Positions 27,742-36,854 of a stretch of DNA of 64,000 nt are shown piece by piece. The stretch lies in the NCBI RefSeq assembly GCF_000758585.1, contig NZ_CP009281.1, positions 4,898,001 through 4,962,000 on the forward strand. Direction: 5' to 3'. The position numbers and the translations under genes are program-made. The stretch's first letter is position 1. Each line of letters begins with the position of its first letter. The stretch is from Paenibacillus sp. FSL R5-0345 (GTDB taxonomy: Bacteria; Bacillota; Bacilli; Paenibacillales; Paenibacillaceae). Below the pieces are notes generated by a model. The model was given only the letters and a program-made list of their open reading frames with translations, ran no database searches and was not told where the DNA came from.

Positions 27742-28119
27742 ATGAACCAGAATGTATCCTTAAAATTTCTTTTTCCAGTCCCTAAAGTCTTCTATTCTTT
27801 TCCTATCCATTTTTTGCGAATCGCTTCCTCAAATACGTCCAATAAAGGCATTTCCAGAATTCTTAATTCACTCTTGGAAAACGAATATATGACAATTGAT
27901 GATGTAGTTAACAGTACCATGAAGGAACTAACTCAAAATCGGAATTTCGGAAAAAAAGGGCTGCTTATATTATTAAATTTACTAGAAACTATTTCTCATA
28001 AACCTGAGTTGATTCTGGAAACGAAGACTCTTGAACAAGGATTACGAGATGAAATAGAACTGATAATACAGGAGCCTCTCATTAAAGAGCAGCTCCTTGA
28101 GTTAGGTATTAATATTTAA
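27742..28119 (+). CDS. Small protein with RNA polymerase alpha-CTD-like domain
   Basis: This 125-residue protein has a good ribosome site (GGAGGAAATAG) before its ATG. Residues about 33-84 read NKGISRILNSLLENEYMTID, DVVNSTMKELTQNRNFGKKG, LLILLNLLETI. This follows the alpha-subunit C-terminal domain pattern: a helix with N.L....I, then T..DLV..T..EL....NFGKKSL.EI...L. The Asn66-Arg67-Asn68-Phe69-Gly70-Lys71-Lys72 block is the hallmark. It lacks the alpha N-terminal dimerisation domain and carries its own 30-residue lead and 40-residue acidic tail. It may bind promoter UP elements or regulators in place of alpha, or may use the fold (helix-hairpin-helix) for other DNA contacts. No partner gene is adjacent. 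Confidence 0.5.
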   Translation: MNQNVSLKFLFPVPKVFYSFPIHFLRIASSNTSNKGISRILNSLLENEYMTIDDVVNSTMKELTQNRNFGKKGLLILLNLLETISHKPELILETKTLEQGLRDEIELIIQEPLIKEQLLELGINI

Positions 28120-28526
28120 AAAAATTAACCCGTAAAACTTAGGGTCGGTGGTAACATTACTGGTCTAAGTATCAAAAACGATGAGCATCGGTCATTACAC
28201 CACTTTGAAATGAGCAAAAAGAGGGGAAGCGGCACAACTCCATAGACCTGTGTTTGGCCACATTGCGAGTTTCCATGCATCATGAATATAGCAGTCGCAG
28301 GGATAGTCATTCCCATTCTGCTCCAGCGCCAGCATAGTGCTACATCTGGAGCGTTATACACAGTTAGTGTATTCTTATCAAAGAAGCGGACAAGGTCCGC
28401 GACTGGCTGTTACCTCTCCGCTTATAGAATTGACTAGTTCCCTGGCCTTGATAAAGTCCCCCCAGTGAAGCACTATAAGGATGTTGAACTCAACCCTGTA
28501 CCACCGTATGCGGTTTTTGCCCTTAT
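28120..28526. other. Unassigned stretch, probable gene remnants
   Basis: Only short broken frames occur here on both strands, and none matches a family I recognise. Base composition returns to that of the main chromosome, which suggests decayed coding DNA rather than a regulatory region. Confidence 0.35.
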
Positions 28527-28779
28527 TCACTTGGACTCCCAGACCGCGTGAATCCACCTGTGCGCATCATGGAAGTCGCGGGGACCATCGATGCTAACGC
28601 CGTTAATAAACCGGTATTTCCGAAAAAAGCCTCCCTTTCGTGTACAAAGCGTTGCGGATCGCCGTATGCGGAGGAGCGTAGGCTACCGAAGGGCCAACAC
28701 CTCCTCAAAGAAATCCAGTCCGGCCAACAACGGTTCCCTGCTCATCTCCAAATATTCACGGATAAATTTCTCCAGCACG
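28527..28779 (-). pseudogene. Anaerobic sulfatase-maturase (radical SAM) fragment
   Basis: The minus strand reads VLEKFIREYLEMSREPLLAG, then LDFFEEVLALR, an in-frame TAG, and after it GGFFRKYRFINGVSIDGPRD followed by FHDAHRW. In anaerobic sulfatase-maturating enzymes the order is a W.GGEP..AGLDFF segment, then a N-G-T...FF..Y.F..GVSIDGP.. HD..R segment. Both halves fit, though the WxGGE part is deleted and the CxxxCxxC iron-sulfur motif is missing. It is a decayed internal piece. Any sulfatase partner is absent from the window. Confidence 0.55.
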
Positions 28780-29095
28780 GCGGAAGAAATTACGCTCGTT
28801 GTCCTGAACTGGATTAAACGCATTGCAGAAACCGAAAACTGACTGCTTTACGTCAATTTCTGGGGCCAAAATACGGCTTATCGCGCTCTGTATACTTTCG
28901 GTAAGCAGTTCCCTTTCACCGATAAGCCACTGCCATCCTAGCTGTTTGAAAAGGTGCTGAAAGCCCATAATGGAGATAGGCTCGCACAGCGCGAGCGAAA
29001 TCGATATATATATCAACTAGCCCAGTACACTTGCACCAAACCTGACATGAGTAGATATGGAAAAATAACCCTTCAAAAAAAATCGGTTCCCCCTA
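28780..29095. other. Unassigned stretch before IS element
   Basis: A minus-strand frame from 29016 reads plausible protein text (LFKQLGWQWLIGERELLTES and SVFGFCNAFNPVQDNERN), and it changes frame just before the maturase fragment. I cannot name it. It could be a further remnant joined to that fragment. Confidence 0.3.
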
Positions 29096-30424
29096 AAGTT
29101 GTAGTTACCACAGCCACAACATGAAATAGGAGGAACCTTGAATCAAATTATAAATTTCAAGACCGTGGCTGGTCAACTTTTAAATTGGATTCCGGTGGAC
29201 AAAAGGCATCCGGTGCACGACCATCGTGTCCCCAAATTAACAACGTACCGAACCATTTTCTTGTTTCTTTTCGCCTTGCTCCAAAATCAACCGTCTTTGT
29301 CTGAGTTTTCTGCCTACTTTCGTAAAGCAAAATGGTTACAGCAGATCGTGGGCTTCTCTTCCATTAGTGACTCGGCGCTCAACCGACGGCTTCAGCGCAT
29401 CCCTCTTTTTCTCCTTCAAGAGTTCTATACCGACCTGATGGAGGCGCTGATTCAGTGTCAGCTTAAGCAAGATCGTTTTCCGGACATCGGGGCGTTACGC
29501 GTCATCGACCCCACTCAACTTTCGCTTACGGCTCACGGGGAGCACTGGGCGTTTACCCAAAAGGGGCAGGTTAAGGTCAAGCTTCATCTTGGGTTGCATG
29601 TCTACAATGAGCAGAATGTGCACCCTGGACGAGCGGTGTTCTCGACGGCCGGCGTCGCGGATCACGATCCGGAAGTGCTCGATCGGCTGCTTCAACCCGA
29701 TCGGGAGAACTCTACGTATGTCATGGATCGCGGCTATCCCGGATACCACCAGTTTTGTGAATGGGACCAGGCGGGCCTTCGGTTTGCCGTTCGGATAAAA
29801 CAGAACAACCGACTGACGGTGACGCGCCTGCGGCCACTCCCTCCAGAGTGTGGGATTGTGGAAGACGCTGAGGTGCTGGTCCCAAGCTCGAAGGGGGAAC
29901 CCCATCGAATGCGGCGAGTAACCTATCCGTATGTGAACCGGAAGGGAAAGGAGTGTCTCAGCGTTGTACTCACGAACCGGTGGGATGTGGAGGCACCAGT
30001 AATTGCACAGATTTATAAGCTTCGCTGGCAAATCGAGACGTTTTTCAAGACCTTTAAGCACCGAATGAATGGGGCGCATTTGTACACCAATCAAGCAGAA
30101 GGCGTGACGCGTCAAGTCCTGCTTAGCCTGATTGCTTATGCGTTTATGGAATGGATACGAGTGATTGGGGCTCCCGAACAAACAATTCAGCGGGTCTTAC
30201 AGCTATTCCGTTTGTACGCCGATGCCGAACCTTGTGACTTTCGGGAAGCCTTAGAAGGGAAAAAGACCCGCACGAGTAAGGGCAGGCGAAAAAAGCCAAA
30301 GATCGGTCGCCCCCGGAAACACCCACTCGTGCCAAAGCCAAGCGAATAGTCGTTGTTTTTTAAGTGAATAAGCTATTCCAAATCCATTTAAAAAAATGTG
30401 CTGTGGCTGGTGTAGATTTCGTGC
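29096..30424. mobile_element. IS4-family insertion sequence
   Basis: The element carries one transposase gene. Candidate imperfect ends are TAGTTACCACAGCCACA on the left (29102-29118) and, reversed, TCTACACCAGCCACA on the right (about 30404-30418), sharing the core CAGCCACA. I could not define a target duplication, so the exact edges are uncertain. It lies in a region full of gene fragments, and may have promoted the rearrangements. Confidence 0.6.
29138..30349 (+). CDS. IS4-family transposase
   Basis: This 403-residue DDE enzyme cuts and joins the ends of its insertion sequence. The start is a TTG at 29138, seven bases or so after AGGAGGAACC. Catalytic residues fit Asp124 in RVIDPTQLSL, Asp197 in YVMDRGYPGYH and Glu300 in LRWQIETFFKTFKH; the last is the Y(2)R(3)E(6)K-type signature of IS4 enzymes. 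An N-terminal helical region (YRTIFLFLFALLQNQPSLSE) and a basic C-terminal tail (KTRTSKGRRKKPKIGRPRKH) are also normal. The frame is intact and the GC content is higher than in flanking AT-rich DNA, suggesting recent arrival. Confidence 0.93.
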   Translation: MNQIINFKTVAGQLLNWIPVDKRHPVHDHRVPKLTTYRTIFLFLFALLQNQPSLSEFSAYFRKAKWLQQIVGFSSISDSALNRRLQRIPLFLLQEFYTDLMEALIQCQLKQDRFPDIGALRVIDPTQLSLTAHGEHWAFTQKGQVKVKLHLGLHVYNEQNVHPGRAVFSTAGVADHDPEVLDRLLQPDRENSTYVMDRGYPGYHQFCEWDQAGLRFAVRIKQNNRLTVTRLRPLPPECGIVEDAEVLVPSSKGEPHRMRRVTYPYVNRKGKECLSVVLTNRWDVEAPVIAQIYKLRWQIETFFKTFKHRMNGAHLYTNQAEGVTRQVLLSLIAYAFMEWIRVIGAPEQTIQRVLQLFRLYADAEPCDFREALEGKKTRTSKGRRKKPKIGRPRKHPLVPKPSE

Positions 30425-30849
30425 GGCCTTTTTTAGATAAAATCGAGTCTGTTCACCCTCCGATATCTTCCGTTGATCTAATGTTAGGTTTCTTGCAAGT
30501 GTACTGCAACTAGCCACAAGAGAATCCCCCATTCCCGAAAAAACCACAGATATTAACGGCCTCAGCAGATGTTCGACTACTTTGACAAGGGGATTCGCTA
30601 CATGGACGGCCATAGCGGCCGGATTTTGAAATATTGAAAGTGCAAGAGGTGATGTACGAGACCGTTATCAACCAGAAATGTATAGAATTAAAAGAATTCC
30701 TCTTTGAGTATCAAAATAAAAACGGATTGCCACCCGAGCCAGCCTCAACCCTTTTTTTGTACTGGTCTATGAACTCACTATAATTGAATTGTTAATCAAG
30801 GTTAATAGAATTGACCTTTTAACCGACGCTTATGCCGATATTGTAAAAA
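30425..30849 (+). pseudogene. Unassigned gene fragments right of IS element
   Basis: One plus-strand frame reads MFDYFDKGIRYMDGHSGRIL, then KY and a stop (about 30569-30637), which looks like the C-terminus of a dehydrogenase-like enzyme. Another (about 30640-30780) reads YETVINQKCIELKEFLFEYQ and NKNGLPPEPAS before a stop. Neither has a start or a full domain. They are remnants, and I do not assign functions. Confidence 0.35.
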
Positions 30850-31034
30850 TATTATTATGATGGTGACCATACATATATTTTAGATGAGATACCTGTAAGG
30901 TATGTAGCGTATATTTTAGCAGCAAATGTAGGATCTTCTATCGGGGTTTTAGTCCAGTGGATCAAAAATAATATGTATGAATCTCCGGAGGATCTAGTTA
31001 CTAATGGATTTTTTCACCTGAGAACTCATTCCTT
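30850..31034 (+). pseudogene. TetR-family regulator C-terminal fragment
   Basis: The plus strand reads YYDGDHTYILDEIPVRYVAY, ILAANVGSSIGVLVQWIKNN and MYESPEDLV. This fits the ligand-binding C-terminal domain of a TetR subgroup in which a Y.A....I.G....W.......SP.E motif recurs. The DNA-binding N-terminus is missing, and a stop codon lies directly upstream in frame. Confidence 0.5.
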
Positions 31035-31050
31035 GCAGATCGTCTTTGAA

Positions 31051-31138
31051 ACGCAAAAGAAACCCAGTGTCTTAAATAATCTGGGTTTCTCGACAATCTG
31101 AATGACTTTTTCTTACCAGAAAAGTCATTGTTTTTTAT
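31051..31138 (+). terminator. Two tandem hairpins, second a terminator
   Basis: AGAAACCCAG and CTGGGTTTCT form a perfect ten-base stem. About ten bases later AATGACTTTT and AAAAGTCATT form another, followed by G and six T. The second is a typical plus-strand terminator, left behind after the TetR fragment. Confidence 0.7.
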
Positions 31139-31310
31139 TAAATTAAGTACACCATACAGGTTTGACTTTTCGTATTATCGGTGTAAGTGCCTTAATCGAT
31201 TTGAATGATCATAATTGCAATCCTTTGACCGTTTCTTCAAACCAAACACAGAAAGGTTCATTTATTGCTGCATGGAGAAGAAATAGCAATATCTTTAAGT
31301 ATAGTTTTAT

Positions 31311-31625
31311 CTACTGCGGTGCACTTGTTGATTGGCGAACGATCAGTTTTGTATCCTGTATTAGTTTTGGCACAGCAAAATTCCCGTTCTCTTTTTTCGA
31401 AATCATCTCTAAAACTAATTGGGCAGCGGAAGCCCCCATCTCATAAAAGTTCTGCTGTATAGTTGTAAGTGGAATGTCGAAGACCTCCCCGGCTTGCAAA
31501 TTATCGAAGCCCGCAATCGACAGCTTCCCGGGAACCCCGACTCCGGCCAAATTCGCGGCTTTCATAAGCTGAATCGCCGTTTTGTCATTAACGGCAACAA
31601 TGGCTGTTGGCTGATTATCAAGACG
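31311..31625 (-). pseudogene. LacI-family regulator C-terminal fragment
   Basis: The minus strand reads PTAIVAVNDKTAIQLMKAAN, LAGVGVPGKLSIAGFDNLQA and FDIPLTTIQQNFYEMGASAA, ending QDTKLIVRQSTSAPQ and stop. This is the last third of a LacI-type sugar-binding domain; the helix-turn-helix and most of the first lobe are missing. The 5' side of the fragment joins, with no spacer, a piece of GH38 alpha-mannosidase at about 31626-31631. The break is precise enough to suggest a recombination junction. Confidence 0.8.
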
Positions 31626-31630
31626 GAGTA

Positions 31631-32323
31631 GAGCTGAATGGGCTCACGGCGTATCTCCGCCCCTGAACCCCCTTGCGCCAGAGTCAGCGATATGTTCAAC
31701 TCATAACCCTTGCGGTAGACGGCGGCCGGCACAGAATCTCCGGCATGCGGATACAACGCGTACGTAAACCGGTGGACAGCACGGTCCGCGACCGGATCGG
31801 GAGAAGCGGGACTTCTCAGCAAATTCAGATCCATTACATGTCCTCGAACGCTATGCCCGTATTTGGAGTCGTTCAGCAGCGCCACTCCATAATCCGGCTG
31901 GGACAAATCGATATAGTGATGTGCCGCCACTTCATCCTTCGCGAACTCGATCATGCTGTTGCGCGTCGCGGGCTGCTCGATCCGGCCGAACTGAATGTCG
32001 GAGGTGAAGTGTTCACTGGCAATGTTTACGGGAAAGGACACCCGCAGCATTTTGTCTGATTCATTCCAGTCCGCAACGGTTTGAAACTCGATCCGGTCCG
32101 AATCCTCGGATAGGATAATCTTCTGAACGAGGGTAGACTCACCGTATTGATAATGCTGTTCCATAATGGCCTGCGGACCATTGATACGGAAGATGCTGCT
32201 CATCAGCTTCAGAGTTCCGGCAACCGTTTCGCGGTAGTCATGCGGGAAATCCCAGACATCCCCGTTGTCTTCATAGACTGTGAATACATTTGCTGTCGCG
32301 TTCGGATAAATGGCTTCTCTCTT
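31631..32323 (-). pseudogene. Truncated duplicate of GH38 alpha-mannosidase
   Basis: These 693 bases are a near-identical copy of 37275-37967 inside the intact GH38 gene. Shared text includes EAIYPNA.ANVFTVYEDNGD, SEHFTSDIQFGRI and LLNDSKYGHSVRGHVMDLNL. Differences are scattered substitutions (for example DWNESDK for DWKESDK). The catalytic domain is absent: only part of the C-terminal beta domains is present, so this piece cannot be an enzyme. An open frame runs through it and into the flanking fragments only by chance. Confidence 0.88.
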
Positions 32324-32327
32324 CTTC

Positions 32328-32625
32328 TCCGCCAAAGCGTCCTACAACGACTTCCTTCTCCCGTTCATCCAGAATATCTAGGTTACGGTATATCTTGCTC
32401 TTCTCAATCTTAAGATCGACTTCCTTAATTACGTCATCGGCTTCAGAGCCGAGAATATCAATCAGCGTGATCTCGTTACCTTCCTTGTATGTTCCAATCG
32501 GATCGTGAAGGGATACGTCCTTTCGAGTCTTTTTCAGACCGAAGGTGCATTAGGATTTCATTTTCAATGCATCGTGCTGCAAAAGTAGCCAACGTCGTCC
32601 CTATGTGCCGAATCTGCCTCCCCCA
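32328..32625 (-). pseudogene. sigK: SigK (sporulation sigma factor) internal fragment
   Basis: The minus strand reads LATFAARCIENEILMHLRS, then after a frame change KTRKDVSLHDPIGTYKEGNE, ITLIDILGSEADDVIKEVDL and ILDEREKEVVVGRFGG. This is the region-2-to-4 part of the mother-cell sigma factor SigK, whose typical text is KDVSLHDPIGTDKEGNEI and ILDDREKEVIVGRFG. Two bases appear lost in the TCTGAAAAAG segment. The promoter-recognition end is cut and joined to the GH38 fragment. A functional copy presumably exists elsewhere. In some spore-formers sigK is split by a skin element, but no recombinase is visible here. Confidence 0.8.
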
Positions 32626-32744
32626 AATACTAAAGAACACAGATTTATAAACACTTTTATAGCTTATGGCTTACAGAATTCATCCTAACATAGAGCAGAT
32701 TTTTTAGTATTTCCGGCGAAAATACATTTTTTGAGCCTTTTTTT

Positions 32745-33623
32745 CTAATCATCACAACAATTTGAGGCTAATGCAATCGCTCCTGCCAGCCCCGCATTAT
32801 CACCTAAATTGGGAGGAACAACATAATTGTGAATTTCATTGTTTAATAAAGGGTGCGCTATATAGCCGTTAAGCAACTCATGCAGTTTATTGCGAATAAG
32901 AGGGAAGAGCTGGCCTTGCTTCATAACCCCGCCACCCATTATGATTTTATGGGGAGCTAAAATCAGCACATAATTCATTAAAGCGTGGGCTAAATAATGA
33001 GCCTCCATAGCCCATGCGGGATGGTCTTTGCCAAGCTCTACAGCGGATTTTCGCCATCGTGCGCCGATCGCTGGTCCAGACGCCATACCTTCGAGACAGT
33101 CTCCATGGTATGGACAACAACCTTTGAACGTATCATCTGACAACCGCCGAACATAAATATGTCCCATTTCAGGATGAGAAAGTCCATGAACGATTTCTCC
33201 CCCCACCACCGCGCCAGCACCAATCCCTGTCCCTATCGTTATATATAGGCAACTGTCTAATCCTTTCGCAGCACCCCATTTGTATTCCGCCAGCGCTGCT
33301 CCATTAACATCAGTATCAAAAGCAATCGGTAGAGCCAAACGTTCCTGAATGGCTCCCACTATATTGTACTGGCCCCAATGCGGCTTGGGCGTCGTTGTAA
33401 TAAAGCCATATCCGGAACTGGAGGCAATGGGATCAATCGGTCCGAAAGAACCGATTCCAATAGCCTCAATTGACTTTCCTTCAAAATATTGAAAAACTTG
33501 AGTCATGGTTTCTTCGGGTGTAGTAGTCGGGAAACTGGTTCGATCAATAATTTTCCCATCCTCATAACCGATCCCGCATACGAATTTAGTTCCTCCTGCT
33601 TCGATTCCACCTAATAGTTTCAT
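32745..33623 (-). CDS. ROK-family sugar kinase (fructokinase/mannokinase-like)
   Basis: This 292-residue cytoplasmic kinase phosphorylates a hexose, probably mannose or fructose. The ATP-binding loop GGIEAGGTKFVCGIG is at the start, FDTDVNGAALAE carries the catalytic Asp near residue 102, and ITIGTGIGAGAVVGG follows. The ROK zinc site reads HPEMGHIYV, then GCCPYHGDCLEG, with the usual His and three Cys. AAGGGGCAGGA precedes the ATG. It is the last gene of the alpha-mannan block, downstream of two GH38 genes, so mannose released in the cytoplasm is a sensible substrate. The family is often annotated as fructokinase, and fructose cannot be excluded. Confidence 0.9.
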   Translation of the reverse strand: MKLLGGIEAGGTKFVCGIGYEDGKIIDRTSFPTTTPEETMTQVFQYFEGKSIEAIGIGSFGPIDPIASSSGYGFITTTPKPHWGQYNIVGAIQERLALPIAFDTDVNGAALAEYKWGAAKGLDSCLYITIGTGIGAGAVVGGEIVHGLSHPEMGHIYVRRLSDDTFKGCCPYHGDCLEGMASGPAIGARWRKSAVELGKDHPAWAMEAHYLAHALMNYVLILAPHKIIMGGGVMKQGQLFPLIRNKLHELLNGYIAHPLLNNEIHNYVVPPNLGDNAGLAGAIALASNCCDD

Positions 33624-33662
33624 TAGTCCTGCCCCTTCTCGATTCCCATGTTATGTTGCAGG

Positions 33663-36600
33663 CTACTGAATAGCAAAATCAACAATAAAAGTTTTAATCT
33701 CATAGGGATTTAACCGGAATGCAATGGTAGACGAGTTCTGCTTGCCTCCCTGTCCGCGTTCCAGCAGGTCACATTCTTCCCAGCCCTTGATCAGATAATC
33801 GCTGGATACCTCGACCTGGCTGCGGGAGCCGGCATATTCATGTAGGCGGATGATCACACCTTTTCCATCTTCCGCCTTTTTGACCGTATCGACAGCAACC
33901 CCCTTGGCCTGGGTATGGAAAAGTGATTTGCCCGTATTTGCAGCACTGCCAAAATAGGAAAATAACGGATTATTCAGCATCCAAGCTTCTTCCGCAGTCC
34001 GCGCTTCCACCCAGTCTCCGTTATGGGGCAGCAGCGAGTACGTAAAATGATGCTCTCCTTGATCTGCGTTCGGATCTGGATGGATTGCCGATTTGAGCAG
34101 AGACAGCCGGATTACGTTGTCCTTAATGTCATGGCCGTACTTGCAGTCATTCAGCAGACTGACCCCGTAGGATCGCTCTGACAAATCGACCCATTGATGA
34201 CCTACCGATTCAAATCTGGCCATATCCCAGCCAGTATTCCAGTGCGTCGGCCGTTTCACATTGCCGAACTGGATATCATAGGTTGCTTCCGTTGCGCGCA
34301 CAGCGACAGGGAAGGCCGTCTTCAGCAATTGCTGGCGCTCCTGCCAGTCAATAAATGTCGCGAAATCGATGCGGCGATTAGTGTCATAGACAGTCATGTC
34401 CTGCACGATGACAGAATTCATGTAGTTCCATTTAAAGCGGACCGTAGAGAGAAGCGGGCCGTTAACCAGCATTTCCACAGATTGCAAATCCCTGATCTCA
34501 CGGACTTTCTCCTGATAATAAATATCTATATCCCAGGCATCATGCGCCATTGGCTTATCCTCAAACACCTGCAGAATATTGCCGCATTTCCCTTCAGCCA
34601 GAACCTCCCGCTCCGCATCACGATCATAAATAGACGTAAGCTGCCCAGCTTCGTTCCATTCGAGGACATAATAAGGTGTAACCAGACAGGAATCTCTCAG
34701 GTTAAATGGGCCCGCCCCTTCCTCACGCTGCTTCACACTTTGCGGCGTAAACCAAATAGTCTGCTTGCCAAGTGCAGGGAGCTTCTCTACGCGCACTTTC
34801 CATGCTTCGTCCTCGCGCTGGGCCTGCAGTAATTTTCCCGCCGCATCCTGCCATACTCCTTCTTCCATACCTGGCTCAAGCGAAATAGTAACTGTATCTG
34901 TGCGCACGAATGACGCGCTGTTAAATATCTCTACAGCGGCCTTTGCCGAAGAAGCTGAAGCATCGAGCGTTTGGCTCTCAGCCGCCGAAGTTCTCGCCTC
35001 CTCCCCGATAAGCTCTGCCTCTGCATACTCCACGCGTGAGTCCTCATAGACCTCGCCTATGGATGAACCTGGAATAATATCATGGAATTGATTGCGCAAA
35101 ATCGTCTGCCAGCCCTCAAGCAGTTTGGCTTGTGGATAAGCCTCCCAGCTTCCACGCTCGACAGCATTCAGCGTCTGAAGCCATTCCGCTTCCCGGTACA
35201 ACAGCTCCAGCTTGCGATTCATCCGTTTATTATAGGCCTGGCTCGTGTAGGTTCCCCGATGATATTCCAGGTAGAGCTCACCATCCCAGGTATGAATGTA
35301 CTCATCCGTTGTTTTTACCGTTTGCTGCAAGCGTTCAAAATATTCATCCGCCCTGCCGGTTACGACATTCGGCAGACCGGGCATATTCTCCATCCGCCGC
35401 CGCATCTCCAGCATCTCCCGGTTCACTCCGCCGCCTCCATCGCCGTAGCCGTAGGACAACAGCAATTGCTGATTGAGTGACTTGTCGCGATACTGCTCCC
35501 AGATACCTTTTACTGAAAAAGGCTCTATCACACCATTGTATGTATAGAACCATCCCTTAGGCTCGGCAGTCTCCGGTGCTGTGACAAAATGCGTCAGCAC
35601 TTCAGAACCGTCAATTCCGCGCCATTTAAAGGTGTCATGCGGCATCCGGTTATATTGATTCCAGCTGATCTTGGTAGTCATAAAGGTATCAATGCCCGAT
35701 TTTTTGAGAATCTGTGGCAAGGCCCAGCTGTACCCGAATACATCGGGCAGCCATAAGTACCGGCAATCCGCACCAAACTCCTCGCGGAAAAACTTTGTCC
35801 CATAAAGAATCTGCCGGACAAGCGACTCTCCGCTGGTCAGGTTGCAATCAGCCTCCAGCCACATCGCGCCGCCGGCCTCCCAGCGGCCTTCCTTCACCCG
35901 CGCCTTGATCTTCTCATAGATTTCCGGATAATCCGCTTTGATATAAGCATACAGCTGCGGCTGAGTTTGCAGAAATACATACTCGGGAAACTGCTCCATC
36001 AGTTGTAAGACAGTAGAGAAGGAGCGGGCTGCCTTCTCTCTCGTATGCGTCAGGCGCCACAGCCAGGCTACATCTATGTGGGTATGCCCGATGGCTGTCA
36101 CAGTAATTTCTGATACTTGCCTCATACCCGCCAGACGATCCGCAAGCTCCTGTGCTGCTTCTCCAACAGAGGTGTAGAAGCTCTCCGAACCCGGCCGGGA
36201 CCAATCGATTCGCAGATAGGCAGAATCCAGCGTTTTCAGGAGTTGGTGCTTCTCTGGCCGGTCCTCCGGCAACAACTTGACAGTGTCAAGTATAGCGCGT
36301 CCATTATAGTACAAATCATCTGCTGCCCCATCAAGCCAAGCCAGTTCAGCACGCTTTAACTGATGCTCCTGTTCGGCTGGTTTCCCGCCTCCCTCCAGCC
36401 CGGACCATAACCGGAAATCAAGGGCTACCTCTCTTCCCGTATATTCGGCTGGTAGAAACACCTCCTGATGGTTGGAGTCAACCCCCTGAAACGGTTCTCC
36501 CTCCAGATACAATAAAGACTCGAATCCGGAATTGTTGCCGCCGCCCGTCTTCCCAAAGTCGAAGATACCGACAATCCGGCGCTCTTTCCACTCTGCAGGA

Positions 36601-36821
36601 ATGGATATTTTTTGGGAGAGCCAGACATACACATCTCGTCCCTTCCAGCGGTCTCCCGTGTTTACCTTGGTATTCCCTTGCAAATCAGGGACGCAGCGGA
36701 CTCCGCCCGCTTTCTCCTCATCCACTTGAAATAACCATTCCTCCAAGCGGATAGCCTCACGATAACGGTAAGCTGAAAGCTCATTAATCCTTAATTGAAG
36801 CTTTTCCAATGTGTAAAACAT
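33663..36821 (-). CDS. GH38 alpha-mannosidase (copy 1)
   Basis: This 1052-residue cytoplasmic enzyme removes alpha-linked mannose. The zinc-binding motif TAIGHTHIDVAWLWRL lies near residues 242-257, the likely nucleophile is the Asp in MWLEADCNLTSGESLVRQ, and LWLPDVFGYSWALPQI and LSYGYGDGGGGVNREML are family landmarks. A helical middle domain and long beta domains complete the usual architecture. I chose the ATG at 36821, since AAAGGGTG lies a few bases before it. Between this gene and the next GH38 upstream sits a permease fragment. The paralogue at 37017 shares overall layout but is clearly diverged, suggesting different linkage specificity. Confidence 0.93.
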   Translation of the reverse strand: MFYTLEKLQLRINELSAYRYREAIRLEEWLFQVDEEKAGGVRCVPDLQGNTKVNTGDRWKGRDVYVWLSQKISIPAEWKERRIVGIFDFGKTGGGNNSGFESLLYLEGEPFQGVDSNHQEVFLPAEYTGREVALDFRLWSGLEGGGKPAEQEHQLKRAELAWLDGAADDLYYNGRAILDTVKLLPEDRPEKHQLLKTLDSAYLRIDWSRPGSESFYTSVGEAAQELADRLAGMRQVSEITVTAIGHTHIDVAWLWRLTHTREKAARSFSTVLQLMEQFPEYVFLQTQPQLYAYIKADYPEIYEKIKARVKEGRWEAGGAMWLEADCNLTSGESLVRQILYGTKFFREEFGADCRYLWLPDVFGYSWALPQILKKSGIDTFMTTKISWNQYNRMPHDTFKWRGIDGSEVLTHFVTAPETAEPKGWFYTYNGVIEPFSVKGIWEQYRDKSLNQQLLLSYGYGDGGGGVNREMLEMRRRMENMPGLPNVVTGRADEYFERLQQTVKTTDEYIHTWDGELYLEYHRGTYTSQAYNKRMNRKLELLYREAEWLQTLNAVERGSWEAYPQAKLLEGWQTILRNQFHDIIPGSSIGEVYEDSRVEYAEAELIGEEARTSAAESQTLDASASSAKAAVEIFNSASFVRTDTVTISLEPGMEEGVWQDAAGKLLQAQREDEAWKVRVEKLPALGKQTIWFTPQSVKQREEGAGPFNLRDSCLVTPYYVLEWNEAGQLTSIYDRDAEREVLAEGKCGNILQVFEDKPMAHDAWDIDIYYQEKVREIRDLQSVEMLVNGPLLSTVRFKWNYMNSVIVQDMTVYDTNRRIDFATFIDWQERQQLLKTAFPVAVRATEATYDIQFGNVKRPTHWNTGWDMARFESVGHQWVDLSERSYGVSLLNDCKYGHDIKDNVIRLSLLKSAIHPDPNADQGEHHFTYSLLPHNGDWVEARTAEEAWMLNNPLFSYFGSAANTGKSLFHTQAKGVAVDTVKKAEDGKGVIIRLHEYAGSRSQVEVSSDYLIKGWEECDLLERGQGGKQNSSTIAFRLNPYEIKTFIVDFAIQ

Positions 36822-36854
36822 AAAGACTGACACCCTTTCATTAGCACGTGTTAT

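Noticed and set aside
29495..30181. Long minus-strand frame of 228 residues
   Set aside because: It is antisense to the intact IS4-family transposase, whose catalytic residues are all present.
31562..32335. A 257-residue alpha-mannosidase-like gene
   Set aside because: It has no catalytic domain. It is a duplicated piece of the gene at 37017 that runs by chance into LacI-derived sequence.
32640..32744. Terminator of the ROK kinase gene
   Set aside because: The hairpin near 32706-32725 has its T run on the plus strand, the wrong direction for that gene. No clear minus-strand terminator was found.
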